Below are positions 5,647 to 13,491 of a stretch of DNA of 15,245 nucleotides, one piece after another (position 1 is the stretch's first letter; each line of letters opens with the position of its first letter). Under the pieces are notes generated by a model. It worked only from the letters and a program-made list of their open reading frames with translations, was not told the DNA's origin and made no database searches. Source of the DNA: an uncultured Oscillibacter sp. (lineage in GTDB: Bacteria > Bacillota > Clostridia > Oscillospirales > Oscillospiraceae); NCBI GenBank assembly GCA_905236835.1, contig CAJOQY010000287.1, positions 1-15,245 of the forward strand, given 5' to 3'. A program made the position numbers and the translations under genes.

Positions 5647-8457
5647 ATGAAAAGAAAAAGAATGATTTTGGGCGCGGCGTTCTTGTTATCGCTGATATTG
5701 CTTTTATTATCGTTATCGGCCTGCGGACGGAATCCGGCGTCCGGGCCGGATACGGCGGAAAACCAATCCGGACAGCCGGATATGGCGGCGGACGCGGGAG
5801 AAAACAATCAGCCGACGGAAATCAGGGAGATTGAAAACAACGGCGGCTGGTTCGTCCGCGCGGACGGCAATATTTATTTTCGCGCCTATGGCCCCGACGC
5901 TTTCGAGAAAACGGCGTTATTCGGGCAATTTTTGGAGGATTTTAATATCACGGGCCGTGATTCGGACATCATGCGTTATGATTTGACAACCCGGAAAGTT
6001 GAAAAAGTTTTCACGGATACCGGATACGGAAAAATTTATATCGGCGACGGCGGATTTTATTTGCAAGAGCGTTTAAACGGCAAAGACGCGGCTGTCTGGT
6101 ACAGTTTGGACGGAAAAGAATCGAAAAAAATCGCGGACGGGAAAATTCTGGGCTTTACGGACGGCGGCCTGCTTGCCATCGAGGACAAGGATATAAACGC
6201 CGGGACTGTATTATATCAATTTTATCATAACGGCGAGCCTATGGGATATAATTCTTCATCCGCGTTCGGCTATACCTGCGTAGGCGTGTCGGATGACGGG
6301 ATATTTTTGCTATATACGGATTATCATTACGATCCGGAAGCGGACGAAAGCCAGCCGCTTGTCCGGACGCTGTGGCAGATGGAGCCGGACGCGGAGGAAA
6401 ATTTAATCTATCTTGGAACGCTGCCCGCGACGGAATATGATGATATATACGACGCGGAGCCGGAGCGGTTTATAACAGGCGAAAATCAAATCGGGCTGAC
6501 AATCGGCTATTACGCCGGGACAGGGCATTTTTTAAATGACTGGATTGTTATCACGGCTGTCCCCGGCGAAGAGATGAGTTTAAAAGTATTTCAATCAGCG
6601 TATGACGAGTCGGACAGCGAATTCGACGGCGAAGAAAGCGAATCGGACGAGGAATTTCTGACGCCAAGTCTCGCCATGGATGAAAACGGGGAATTGATAT
6701 TAATAAATCACGCGAGCGGGGAGTTAATGCTGGATTGGAACGACGAAGGCGGTTATGATTTGCGCTTATATGACGGTTTTGATTGGGAATTATTAAAAGA
6801 AAATTTATGCCCCGCGCGAAAAGACGGATTTGGTTATCATAAAATCACGCAGAGCATGGAATATATTGACGGAAGCGTTTATATTACAATGGCGCTGGCG
6901 CACGCGTCGCCGTTGAATGATATAGGCTGGCGGGAGGCGTATGAGATTTTAGATATGCTTTATCTTGTGATTCCGGCGTCACAGGGTCAGGAACAGGAAT
7001 TGGCGCGCGTGGATCATGACGCGTTATTTCAGGGCCGCGTGTGGTTCGCGGATGACCGCCAATCCGTTTATTGGCAGCAGACGACATCCGATCCGGAGGC
7101 CTATGACACGGAAGCGGGTTATTTATATCAAATCCCGATCGCGTCAGACGCCGAATGGTACGCCCCGGGCATGGAGCGGGCGGACGCGAGAGAGGCGATT
7201 TTATCCGACGCGGTTTTCGCCTCGGACGCGGGGATTGATATAAATCAGCCGGATTATTACGGCTATGCGCTCCCGGAGGACAAATCGGGCGAATGGTTAT
7301 TTTTTAAATTAAATCCTGACGGGGAAATTGTTTTTCTGACGGAAAAATCCCCGGACGCGTTATTGTCCGTTCAAATCGGCGTCGCGGAGGATGATTTGAA
7401 AGACTGCGCGGAAAAATTAAATCTCACGCCCCGGCGGTCTGACGAGGATACCGTTTGGTATTGGGCGCGCCTGACCGCGCTGGAAGATGATGTAAATATT
7501 ATTTTAGACCGGACGGCGGAAGAGCAAAATACGCTTGAGACGCTGGCCGGACAGGACGGAATGTTTATTCCCGGCGAATTATTATTATCGCGCGTATTGA
7601 ATCGCGGCGAGTCCGTCGGCGTTCGGGTGTCGCTCCCGTGGCATCCGGAAATCCGGGTATCAGCCATTCGCCACGGCGCGTATGGTGAATATATATTCGG
7701 CGAGGATAATTTCCTGCGTATCTATCCGGAAGAGAATCAAGCCAAAGAATTGACGTTAGCGGGCTATCCATTCTATGAGGACGGTTTTCCGTGGACAGGC
7801 AAATGGTTTTATAGAGATATTAATACAGGCGCGTGTACAGCCGAGGTTGATCTTGTGGGTGATTGGGCGGCCAGCGTGAAAACGGACGACAGCGTTTATG
7901 ATTTCGGATTGGAACTGGATGATTTATACGCCAAAGAAGGGGAAGTAATGGATGTCATACGATTTGTCGCGGAAGATGCCGAGACTGTCGCGGCGTTAAA
8001 CGGGATGTCCGGGAGCGTCGGCGATTATCGGATGGAACGCTTTCGGACGGACGGTGAAACGATTCTGCGTCTGGTTCAGGCCAACAACGGCGACGCCGCG
8101 CTGGATATGTTAATCCCCAGTCAAAACCAATGGAACACGGATTTTGTATTGCATCTCTATGGGGGGGCGGCGGAGAACGCCGCGCCGTTGCGGAATGTGA
8201 TTTTAAACGCCGAAATTGTCAAAGCCGACCGGGAACGCAATCTGATCTGGCTTCAGGAAGCGCGGCGGGTCGACGCGCGGGAGGACGGAAGTTTGATTTA
8301 CGCAATCAATCCGGCGGCGTCCTGCGTATCCTGTCCGGCGAAATCGCCTGATTTATTTGACGCTTTCGCGGCATACGCGGATCCGGCGTATCCTATGGCG
8401 ATTGTCCAAGTAACCGTTGACCGGGACGGAAATATTACGTCCCTTCGGGAGATATAA
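5647..8457 (+). CDS. Large lipoprotein of unknown function, propeller-like N-terminal half
   Basis: This is a 936-residue protein with a lipoprotein signal: KRKR, a hydrophobic core, then LSLSACG with lipidation at Cys26. It is therefore probably anchored on the outer face of the membrane. ATG 5647 follows AGGAGA (5631-5636) by 10 nt. I do not recognise a named family. The region from about 60 to 550 contains repeated short beta-strand-like units (for example RADGNIYFRAYG, KIYIGDGGFYLQ, GSVYITMALA) of the kind seen in YWTD/DUF5050-like beta-propellers; this is inference from texture. A very acidic Asp/Glu/Ser stretch interrupts it at about 320-338. A CVSC pair lies near residue 900, and the C-terminus has another beta-rich motif (VTVDRDGNITSLREI). 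The gene has its own promoter and terminator, so neighbours say little about its role. Confidence 0.8.
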   Translation: MKRKRMILGAAFLLSLILLLLSLSACGRNPASGPDTAENQSGQPDMAADAGENNQPTEIREIENNGGWFVRADGNIYFRAYGPDAFEKTALFGQFLEDFNITGRDSDIMRYDLTTRKVEKVFTDTGYGKIYIGDGGFYLQERLNGKDAAVWYSLDGKESKKIADGKILGFTDGGLLAIEDKDINAGTVLYQFYHNGEPMGYNSSSAFGYTCVGVSDDGIFLLYTDYHYDPEADESQPLVRTLWQMEPDAEENLIYLGTLPATEYDDIYDAEPERFITGENQIGLTIGYYAGTGHFLNDWIVITAVPGEEMSLKVFQSAYDESDSEFDGEESESDEEFLTPSLAMDENGELILINHASGELMLDWNDEGGYDLRLYDGFDWELLKENLCPARKDGFGYHKITQSMEYIDGSVYITMALAHASPLNDIGWREAYEILDMLYLVIPASQGQEQELARVDHDALFQGRVWFADDRQSVYWQQTTSDPEAYDTEAGYLYQIPIASDAEWYAPGMERADAREAILSDAVFASDAGIDINQPDYYGYALPEDKSGEWLFFKLNPDGEIVFLTEKSPDALLSVQIGVAEDDLKDCAEKLNLTPRRSDEDTVWYWARLTALEDDVNIILDRTAEEQNTLETLAGQDGMFIPGELLLSRVLNRGESVGVRVSLPWHPEIRVSAIRHGAYGEYIFGEDNFLRIYPEENQAKELTLAGYPFYEDGFPWTGKWFYRDINTGACTAEVDLVGDWAASVKTDDSVYDFGLELDDLYAKEGEVMDVIRFVAEDAETVAALNGMSGSVGDYRMERFRTDGETILRLVQANNGDAALDMLIPSQNQWNTDFVLHLYGGAAENAAPLRNVILNAEIVKADRERNLIWLQEARRVDAREDGSLIYAINPAASCVSCPAKSPDLFDAFAAYADPAYPMAIVQVTVDRDGNITSLREI

Positions 8458-8469
8458 AATATAAAATTT

Positions 8470-8529
8470 CGCCCGCCTGACTTGCCCGCCGCCAAAACGC
8501 TTGCGGCGGACAGCCGGGCGGGATTTTTT
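8470..8529 (+). terminator. Rho-independent terminator after the large lipoprotein
   Basis: CCCGCC (8472-8477) pairs with GGCGGG (8517-8522), and CCGCCGC pairs with GCGGCGG inside it. A partly paired 7-nt internal loop separates the two stems, and six T (8524-8529) follow one base after the stem. It begins about 14 bp after the stop codon. Confidence 0.85.
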
Positions 8530-8580
8530 AAATTCGTGGTTTGATACAAAAATATTTATTTTTTTAGTGATATAAATCAA

Positions 8581-8609
8581 TTTCATTCCGGTTTTATTTC
8601 TGGTATGAT
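8581..8609 (+). promoter_or_regulatory. Candidate extended -10 promoter for glycerate kinase
   Basis: TTTCAT (8581-8586), 17 bp, then TGG-TATGAT (8601-8609). The -35 is weak but the extended -10 compensates. The leader to the kinase ATG would be about 130 nt. The 29-bp block closely resembles the symporter promoter at 13522-13550. Confidence 0.5.
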
Positions 8610-8746
8610 AGACAGGTCCCGGCGGTTTTATAAAAATATTTTTATACTGGCAGTCATCGTGATGATGATTTTAATTTTAAAATTTAATATTCATCCGTTT
8701 GTGGCGATTATGCGTATTTGCCTGAAAAAATCTGGGGGAATATTTG

Positions 8747-9910
8747 ATGAAATTATTATTCGCGTCGGATTCTTTCAAAGGAAGTTTAACCAGTGAGAAA
8801 ACGGTGGAATTACTGACGAAAGCGGCGCGCGAGATATTCGGGGATTGTCAGACGGCGGGCGTTCCCGTGGCGGACGGCGGAGAAGGGACTGTCGACGCCG
8901 TGATCGCGGCGGAACGCGGGGAAAAAATATCCGTACAAGTACACGGCCCGCTTCACGGAGAGAAAATCAGCGCGGTTTACGGCGTCCTGCCGGGGAAACG
9001 CGCCGTAATTGAAATGGCGGCGGCGTCCGGTCTGCCGCTTGTCCCGGAAAATCTGCGCAATCCATTGCATACGACCACTTACGGCACGGGCGAATTGATT
9101 CTGGACGCGCTTGAAAAAGGCTATCGCGATATTTCAATCGCCATCGGCGGATCGGCGACGAACGACGGCGGCATGGGCTGCGCGAAAGCGCTGGGCGTTC
9201 GCTTTCTGGATTCCCAAGGCCACGAACTGGACGGTTACGGACGGGATTTAATCCGCGTCGCGAATATTGATATATCCGGATTGGATGCGCGCCTGAAAGA
9301 AAGTAAAATTACTGTCATGTGTGACGTGACAAATCCGTTATGCGGCGAACACGGGGCGACGTATACGTTTGGGGCGCAGAAAGGCGCGACGCCGGAGATT
9401 CAAAAAGAACTCGAATCCGGCATGATCAATTATCGCGATATAATTAAACGTGAATTTGATATGGACTGCGATCAGGTGGAAGGCGCGGGCGCCGCCGGGG
9501 GACTTGGCGCGGCGTTGAAAGTATTCTTATCCGGCGAAATGAAATCCGGCATTGAGACTGTATTGGAATTGATTCATTTTGATGATCGTTTAAACGGCGT
9601 GGATTTGGTCGTCACGGGCGAGGGCCGCACGGATTGGCAAAGCTGTTTCGGCAAAGTCATGCGGGGGGTTGGCGTACACGCCAAGGCGAAACATATTCCC
9701 GCGGTTGGTCTTTCCGGCTCGCTGGGCAGAGGCGCGCTGGATATTACCGGCCACGGCGTGGAATCGCTGATGACGACGGTCAACGCGCCGATGTCATTGC
9801 GGGACGCGCTTGACAACGCGGAATTGTTATATTACGAAGGCGCGGTTCGTATGTTTCGTTTTATCCGAACCGGAATGACAATCGCCGAAAAGCGCGCCGC
9901 GAAAGGTTGA
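8747..9910 (+). CDS. glxK: Glycerate kinase (GlxK/GarK family)
   Basis: This 387-residue protein has the normal length for the class II glycerate kinase family, which phosphorylates D-glycerate with ATP (usually to 2-phosphoglycerate) in the cytoplasm and so feeds lower glycolysis. Family blocks are visible in order: FASDSFKGSLTS at 5-16, VPVADGGEGTVDA at 39-51, IEMAAASGLPLVP at 88-100, IGGSATNDGGMGCAKALG at 133-150, then CDVTNPLCGEHGAT, GAGAAGGLGAAL and VTGEGRTDWQS. I chose ATG 8747 over the TTG one codon earlier because GGGGGA (8734-8739) is well spaced and the protein then begins MKLLFASDS, like its homologues. No other glycerate or glyoxylate gene lies nearby, so the source of its substrate cannot be read from context. 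Confidence 0.93.
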   Translation: MKLLFASDSFKGSLTSEKTVELLTKAAREIFGDCQTAGVPVADGGEGTVDAVIAAERGEKISVQVHGPLHGEKISAVYGVLPGKRAVIEMAAASGLPLVPENLRNPLHTTTYGTGELILDALEKGYRDISIAIGGSATNDGGMGCAKALGVRFLDSQGHELDGYGRDLIRVANIDISGLDARLKESKITVMCDVTNPLCGEHGATYTFGAQKGATPEIQKELESGMINYRDIIKREFDMDCDQVEGAGAAGGLGAALKVFLSGEMKSGIETVLELIHFDDRLNGVDLVVTGEGRTDWQSCFGKVMRGVGVHAKAKHIPAVGLSGSLGRGALDITGHGVESLMTTVNAPMSLRDALDNAELLYYEGAVRMFRFIRTGMTIAEKRAAKG

Positions 9911-9935
9911 AATTATAAATTATATAATATATAAT
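9907..9935 (+). promoter_or_regulatory. Possible promoter for the rubredoxin fusion gene
   Basis: TTGAAA (9907-9912, overlapping the kinase stop codon), 17 bp, then TATAAT (9930-9935). The following 75 bp are nearly pure A/T, where chance matches to TATAAT are frequent, so the assignment is tentative. Confidence 0.35.
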
Positions 9936-10030
9936 AATAATATATAATATATTTATTATATTTTATATCAAGATTATTTTATATTATATAATATATATTA
10001 TATAATTATCATGTAGGGGGATATATTGCC

Positions 10031-10861
10031 ATGGCTGACAGTTATATATGCGATTTATGCGCGTGGACGTACAACGAGGCGGAGGGACTGCCCGAACAGG
10101 GCATCGCGCCCGGAACAAAATGGGAGGATTTGCCGGAAGATTTCGTATGCCCCGTCTGCGGCGCGGACAAGCTGGAATTTGAGAAAAAAGAATCCGAACC
10201 GGAGAAAGTCAAAAAAACCCCGACGGCGCGGGCGAATCCGGAACCCGTGCAATCCGGCGCGTTTGACAAAGCCGTGACGCGTAATTTCACTTACGGCTTA
10301 TTTGTCTTGACCGCCCGCGACGGCGAAAAAGACAACGGATGTATTATCAATACCGCGATTCAGGCCGCAAGCGATCCGTTGCGGGTTTCCATCGCTGTCA
10401 ACAAGGCGAATTACACGCATGATATGATTATCAAAACAGGCGCGTTTAATCTCTCGTTCCTGTCCGAGGATTCTAAATTTGATATTTATCAGCGTTTCGG
10501 ATTCCAGAGCGGACGCGACACGGATAAATTACAAGGCGCGCGGTATCAGCGCGCCGCCAACGGGATTGTATATTTAACCGAACAAGTCAACGCGTATTTG
10601 TCCGGGAAAGTCGTACAGACCGTCGATCTGGGAAGTCATACGCTGTTCATCGCTGAGATTACCGGCGGAGAGGTTTTGTCGAAAACGCCGTCCGTCAGTT
10701 ACGCGTATTATTTCGCGAATATCAAACCCAAGCCGGAAAAGGCGAAGAAAACCGGCTGGGTCTGTACCATTTGCGGCTATGTATACGAAGGCGAGGAACT
10801 GCCGCCTGATTATATCTGTCCGATCTGCAAGCATCCCGCGTCGGATTTCAAAAAATTATGA
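10031..10861 (+). CDS. Rubredoxin-flavin reductase-rubredoxin fusion (high-molecular-weight rubredoxin-like)
   Basis: This 276-residue cytoplasmic protein has three domains. Residues 5-51 are a full rubredoxin with CxxC pairs at Cys7/Cys10 and Cys40/Cys43 and the classic APGTKWEDLPEDFVCPVCGA. Residues about 78-232 are a flavin reductase-like FMN-binding domain (NFTYGLFVLTARDGEKDNGCIINTAIQ, then SDPLRVSIAVNK). Residues 242-276 are a second, shortened rubredoxin like that of rubrerythrins (WVCTICGYVYEGEELPPDYICPICKHP; Cys245, 248, 263, 266). In Moorella, Hrb joins an NAD(P)H-dependent flavin reductase to one rubredoxin and passes electrons to flavodiiron protein and rubrerythrin. A role in oxygen, NO or peroxide detoxification in an anaerobe is inferred from that. 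The first rubredoxin has CAW where CGY is usual. TAGGGGG (10014-10020) is 10 nt before ATG. Confidence 0.9.
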   Translation: MADSYICDLCAWTYNEAEGLPEQGIAPGTKWEDLPEDFVCPVCGADKLEFEKKESEPEKVKKTPTARANPEPVQSGAFDKAVTRNFTYGLFVLTARDGEKDNGCIINTAIQAASDPLRVSIAVNKANYTHDMIIKTGAFNLSFLSEDSKFDIYQRFGFQSGRDTDKLQGARYQRAANGIVYLTEQVNAYLSGKVVQTVDLGSHTLFIAEITGGEVLSKTPSVSYAYYFANIKPKPEKAKKTGWVCTICGYVYEGEELPPDYICPICKHPASDFKKL

Positions 10862-11051
10862 GTTTCTCTCTCCGGTTCGCCGTCGTATCATCATGATGAA
10901 AGAAATATAAATAAAATAATAAATATAAAATAATAATAAATATATGGGACGCGGACGCCGGTTTCGGGGTTCGCGTCCTATGCTTTCGCCGGGAGCGAAA
11001 TCTTGATAATTTTATGCTTTTTGAGCATGATATTTCATGCGAAAAAAGTAT
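10862..11051. other. Gene-free stretch with hairpins before the hydrolase promoter
   Basis: No convincing gene lies between the rubredoxin fusion and the hydrolase. It holds a 12-bp palindrome (10888-10899), a 43-bp A/T-only run (10903-10945), a hairpin GGACGCG/CGCGTCC (10947-10953 with 10972-10978), a second hairpin TTTCGC/GCGAAA (10984-10989 with 10995-11000), and GCATGA/TCATGC (11025-11030 with 11035-11040). None has a classic T-run directly after it, so which one ends transcription is unclear. Confidence 0.6.
10947..10978 (+). terminator. Hairpin, possible terminator of the rubredoxin fusion gene
   Basis: GGACGCG (10947-10953) pairs with CGCGTCC (10972-10978). The stem continues as GACGCC against GGGGTT with one mismatch and one wobble. 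It is stable, but is followed by TATGCTTTC, not a clean T-run, so termination is uncertain. Confidence 0.4.
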
Positions 11052-11080
11052 TTTACATTCTTTTTCAACGGGCGTATATT
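11052..11080 (+). promoter_or_regulatory. Sigma-A promoter for the alpha/beta hydrolase
   Basis: TTTACA (11052-11057), 17-bp spacer, TATATT (11075-11080). Predicted start near 11087 gives a leader of about 43 nt with AGGAG at 11117-11121. Confidence 0.6.
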
Positions 11081-11129
11081 ATATTAAAATTTATATTGAT
11101 CAATCAAAATCGCGCGAGGAGTGATATGT

Positions 11130-12314
11130 ATGAAAAAAACGGGATGGCTGATCCTGATCGCCGCGCTGATGTTGGCGTTATTGTGCGCCTGCGGCGGAAA
11201 TAACTCGGCGCAAGATACGCGGGATGACGCGGCGAACAATGACGCCCCGGAATCGGAGCCGCTGGAAATCGCGGCGGAGGAAGAAAGCGTTTCCGAAGAA
11301 ATCAAACCGGAGTCACAGGAAGGAGAAATCATCATGGACGGACTGACATTGACAAACGAATGGGACAAAGTTTTCCCGAAAAGCGAAAAAGTAAATCACA
11401 GAAAAGTGACGTTTCACAACCGTTACGGCATTACCCTTGCCGCCGATCTGTACGAACCGAAAGACGCGTCCGGCAAACTGCCCGCCATCGCCGTTTCGGG
11501 ACCGTTCGGCGCGGTGAAAGAGCAGTCATCCGGACTGTACGCGCAGATAATGGCTGAACGCGGATTTCTGACGATTGCCTTTGATCCGTCTTATACGGGC
11601 GAAAGCGGCGGCGAACCCCGTTATGTCGCGTCGCCTGATATAAATACCGAGGATTTCTGCGCCGCCGTGGATTTTCTTTCCGTACAGGACAACGTGGATC
11701 CGGAGAAAATCGGCATTATAGGCATTTGCGGCTGGGGCGGCATGGCGGTCAACGCGGCGGCGATTGACACGCGCGTGAAAGCCACCGTCGCTTCTACCAT
11801 GTATGACATGAGCCGTATCGCCGCCAATGGATATTTTGACGCGAATACGGAAGAGGATCGATATAATACCCGCGTATCCCTGAACGCGCAGCGCACGGAA
11901 GATTATAAAAACGGAACGTATCAGCGCGCGGGCGGCGTCGTGGATCCGCTTCCGGAGGACGCGCCCTTTTTTGTGAAAGATTATTATGATTATTATAAAA
12001 CATCGCGCGGCTATCATCCCCGCTCTCTGAACTCCAATGACGGCTGGAATACGACTTCTTCCCTGTCCCTGATGAATATGCCCTTGCTCTCTTACGCCGC
12101 CGAAATCCGCTCTCCCGTGTTGCTGATTCACGGCGAAAAAGCGCATTCCCGTTATTTCAGCGAAACGGCGTATGAAAAACTCACGTCCGGCGCTTACGCG
12201 GACAACAAAGAACTGATGATCATTCCCGACGCGGTTCATACGGATCTTTATGATCAAATTGATATTATCCCGTTTGACAAGATCGAGACGTTCTTCAAAG
12301 ACGCTCTGGGTTAA
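11130..12314 (+). CDS. Lipoprotein alpha/beta hydrolase with Cys-type nucleophile elbow
   Basis: This is a 394-residue protein. ATG 11130 is chosen over GTG 11121, which overlaps the AGGAG site. The signal is MKKTGW, a hydrophobic core, then LLCACGG, with lipidation probably at Cys21. An acidic Asp/Glu/Ser spacer (about 24-67) leads to the hydrolase domain (about 80-394). Landmarks are a strand-rich start (VTFHNRYGITLAADLYEP), AERGFLTIAFDPSYTGES, the elbow IGICGWGGMAVNAAA with Cys200, and a late PDAVHTDLY with His370. Glu336 in IHGEKAH is a candidate acid. The family resembles YcjY/dienelactone-hydrolase-like enzymes, where a Cys can replace Ser; here the usual GxSxG is GICGW. The substrate is unknown. 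It is probably exported and tethered to the membrane. The 3' end interlocks with the convergent LysR gene. Confidence 0.82.
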   Translation: MKKTGWLILIAALMLALLCACGGNNSAQDTRDDAANNDAPESEPLEIAAEEESVSEEIKPESQEGEIIMDGLTLTNEWDKVFPKSEKVNHRKVTFHNRYGITLAADLYEPKDASGKLPAIAVSGPFGAVKEQSSGLYAQIMAERGFLTIAFDPSYTGESGGEPRYVASPDINTEDFCAAVDFLSVQDNVDPEKIGIIGICGWGGMAVNAAAIDTRVKATVASTMYDMSRIAANGYFDANTEEDRYNTRVSLNAQRTEDYKNGTYQRAGGVVDPLPEDAPFFVKDYYDYYKTSRGYHPRSLNSNDGWNTTSSLSLMNMPLLSYAAEIRSPVLLIHGEKAHSRYFSETAYEKLTSGAYADNKELMIIPDAVHTDLYDQIDIIPFDKIETFFKDALG

Positions 12315-13213
12315 TAACGCGCTTCATGTTCTTCCGTTTCTTTCCGGAACTGTTCCAAAAACAAAAAGGCCGCTCTGGAAAACGCCTGATATTTTTTCCA
12401 TACCAGATAAATCGGCAATTCCGGGCTGTTTTCCAAAGGACGGAAGCATAAGCCGTCGTCGCCGGAAAAATGACGCAGTTTATCCAGCGTCAGGGTATAT
12501 CCGACGCCCTCGGCGGTCATAATCGCGGCGTTATACGCCAGAGAATAACTTGCCACAATATTCAGTTCCGCGCGCGGCCTGTTCAGCCATCGAAGAATCT
12601 GCGCGTCGCTGATAACCTGTCGGCTGAGAATCAACGGTTTGTCATATAAATCTTTCGGGCGGATGCTTTTCAGCTTTGCCATGGGATCATCCAGCCGCAT
12701 GAGAACGCCCCACTTGTCCCGGACCGGCAGAGCCAGCGCGTCATAGCGCGCGAGATCGACGACGCCCAGCAGGATTCCGAAATCCGCAAGCCCTTTGTCC
12801 AGCCGTTCTTCCACATCCGCGCTGTCCCCGCTTGATATATGATAATGAATGCGGGGACAGCGTTCCTGTAATTTTTTGGCGGTCCGGGCCAGAAAACGCA
12901 CCGCGTCCGTCTCGCCCGCGCAAAAATAAATATCCCCCGTCACTGTGTCGCCGGACAGGGAAAACGCCGCTTCCGTTTTATCCGTCAGCGCCACGATTTC
13001 TTCCGCGCGCTCGCGTAGAAATATCCCCGCTTCCGTCAGCGCGATTTTATGACCGCGCTTTCCCCGTTGAAAGAGCGTAACCCCGAGTTCGTTTTCCAGT
13101 TCCATTAACTGCCGGGAAAGCGTCGGTTGCGTGATATTCAGCGATTCCGCCGCGCCCGATACGCTTTCCGATTTTGTGACCGCGAGAAAATACCGCAACA
13201 CGCGCAATTCCAT
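12311..13213 (-). CDS. LysR-family transcriptional regulator
   Basis: This 300-residue protein has standard LTTR length. The N-terminal winged helix-turn-helix (about 1-60) reads LRYFLAVTKSESVSGAAESL followed by NITQPTLSRQLMELENELGV. The C-terminal co-inducer domain spans about 90-295 (GDIYFCAGETDAVRFLA, FGILLGVVDL, ILSRQVISDAQILRWL). ATG 13213 has GGAGG 11 nt upstream on the minus strand. It is divergent from a PutP-like symporter across a 443-bp gap, the usual geometry for an LTTR and its target, so control of the symporter is the leading inference. A dyad at 13492-13509 just upstream of the symporter promoter could be its site. It converges with the hydrolase gene: the two stop codons share TTAA at 12311-12314. 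The co-inducer cannot be predicted. Confidence 0.93.
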   Translation of the reverse strand: MELRVLRYFLAVTKSESVSGAAESLNITQPTLSRQLMELENELGVTLFQRGKRGHKIALTEAGIFLRERAEEIVALTDKTEAAFSLSGDTVTGDIYFCAGETDAVRFLARTAKKLQERCPRIHYHISSGDSADVEERLDKGLADFGILLGVVDLARYDALALPVRDKWGVLMRLDDPMAKLKSIRPKDLYDKPLILSRQVISDAQILRWLNRPRAELNIVASYSLAYNAAIMTAEGVGYTLTLDKLRHFSGDDGLCFRPLENSPELPIYLVWKKYQAFSRAAFLFLEQFRKETEEHEARY

Positions 13214-13233
13214 TATATATCGCCTCCGATTTG

Positions 13234-13263
13234 ATTTTAATCCTTTGATTCAATGCCTGTCAA
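13234..13263 (-). promoter_or_regulatory. Candidate promoter for the LysR gene
   Basis: On the minus strand a perfect TTGACA (13258-13263) is followed after 18 bp by TAAAAT (13234-13239). The start of transcription would fall very close to the GGAGG site, giving a leader of only about 15-20 nt. The inverted pair GCCTGT (13255-13260) and ACAGGC (13283-13288) overlaps the -35 and could serve autoregulation. Confidence 0.45.
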
Positions 13264-13270
13264 GCGTAAA

Positions 13271-13282
13271 TTTTATATAAAA
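13271..13282. repeat. 12-bp palindrome upstream of the LysR promoter
   Basis: TTTTATATAAAA is a perfect palindrome centred in the spacer of the GCCTGT/ACAGGC inverted repeat. It could be an operator, but A/T-rich palindromes are common in the gaps of this window. Confidence 0.3.
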
Positions 13283-13374
13283 ACAGGCGTATGCGTAAGG
13301 CGGTCTGAAAGCCGCGCGCGATGAAATTTTATTTTTTTCACTGTTTCCATTTACGGGAACGGGGCTTTATCCAT

Positions 13375-13410
13375 CCGGCGCGTCTTTTGACGCGGCGGAA
13401 AAATTTTTTT
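13375..13410 (+). terminator. Terminator-like hairpin inside the LysR-symporter gap
   Basis: CCG-G-CGCGTC (13375-13384) pairs with GACGCG-G-CGG (13389-13398) around a TTTT loop with one G-G mismatch. It is followed by five A and seven T (13404-13410). No gene on the plus strand ends nearby, so it would stop a short plus-strand transcript from 13214-13374 or insulate the symporter promoter. Confidence 0.45.
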
Positions 13411-13491
13411 CACGTCAATATAAATTATAAAATTCGTTCAGCCTGAATCCGTTGCAATATCAGGATTTTATATTAATAAAATCAAATTCCG

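Noticed and set aside
8605..8796. 63-codon plus-strand ORF with a hydrophobic core before the glycerate kinase
   Set aside because: It starts inside the candidate -10 box, has no ribosome site, overlaps the kinase start by about 50 bp in another frame, and its hydrophobicity follows from the A/T-rich DNA.
11526..12257. 243-codon minus-strand ORF
   Set aside because: It is wholly antisense to the alpha/beta hydrolase, lacks domain motifs, and is the product of GC-biased codon use in the real gene.
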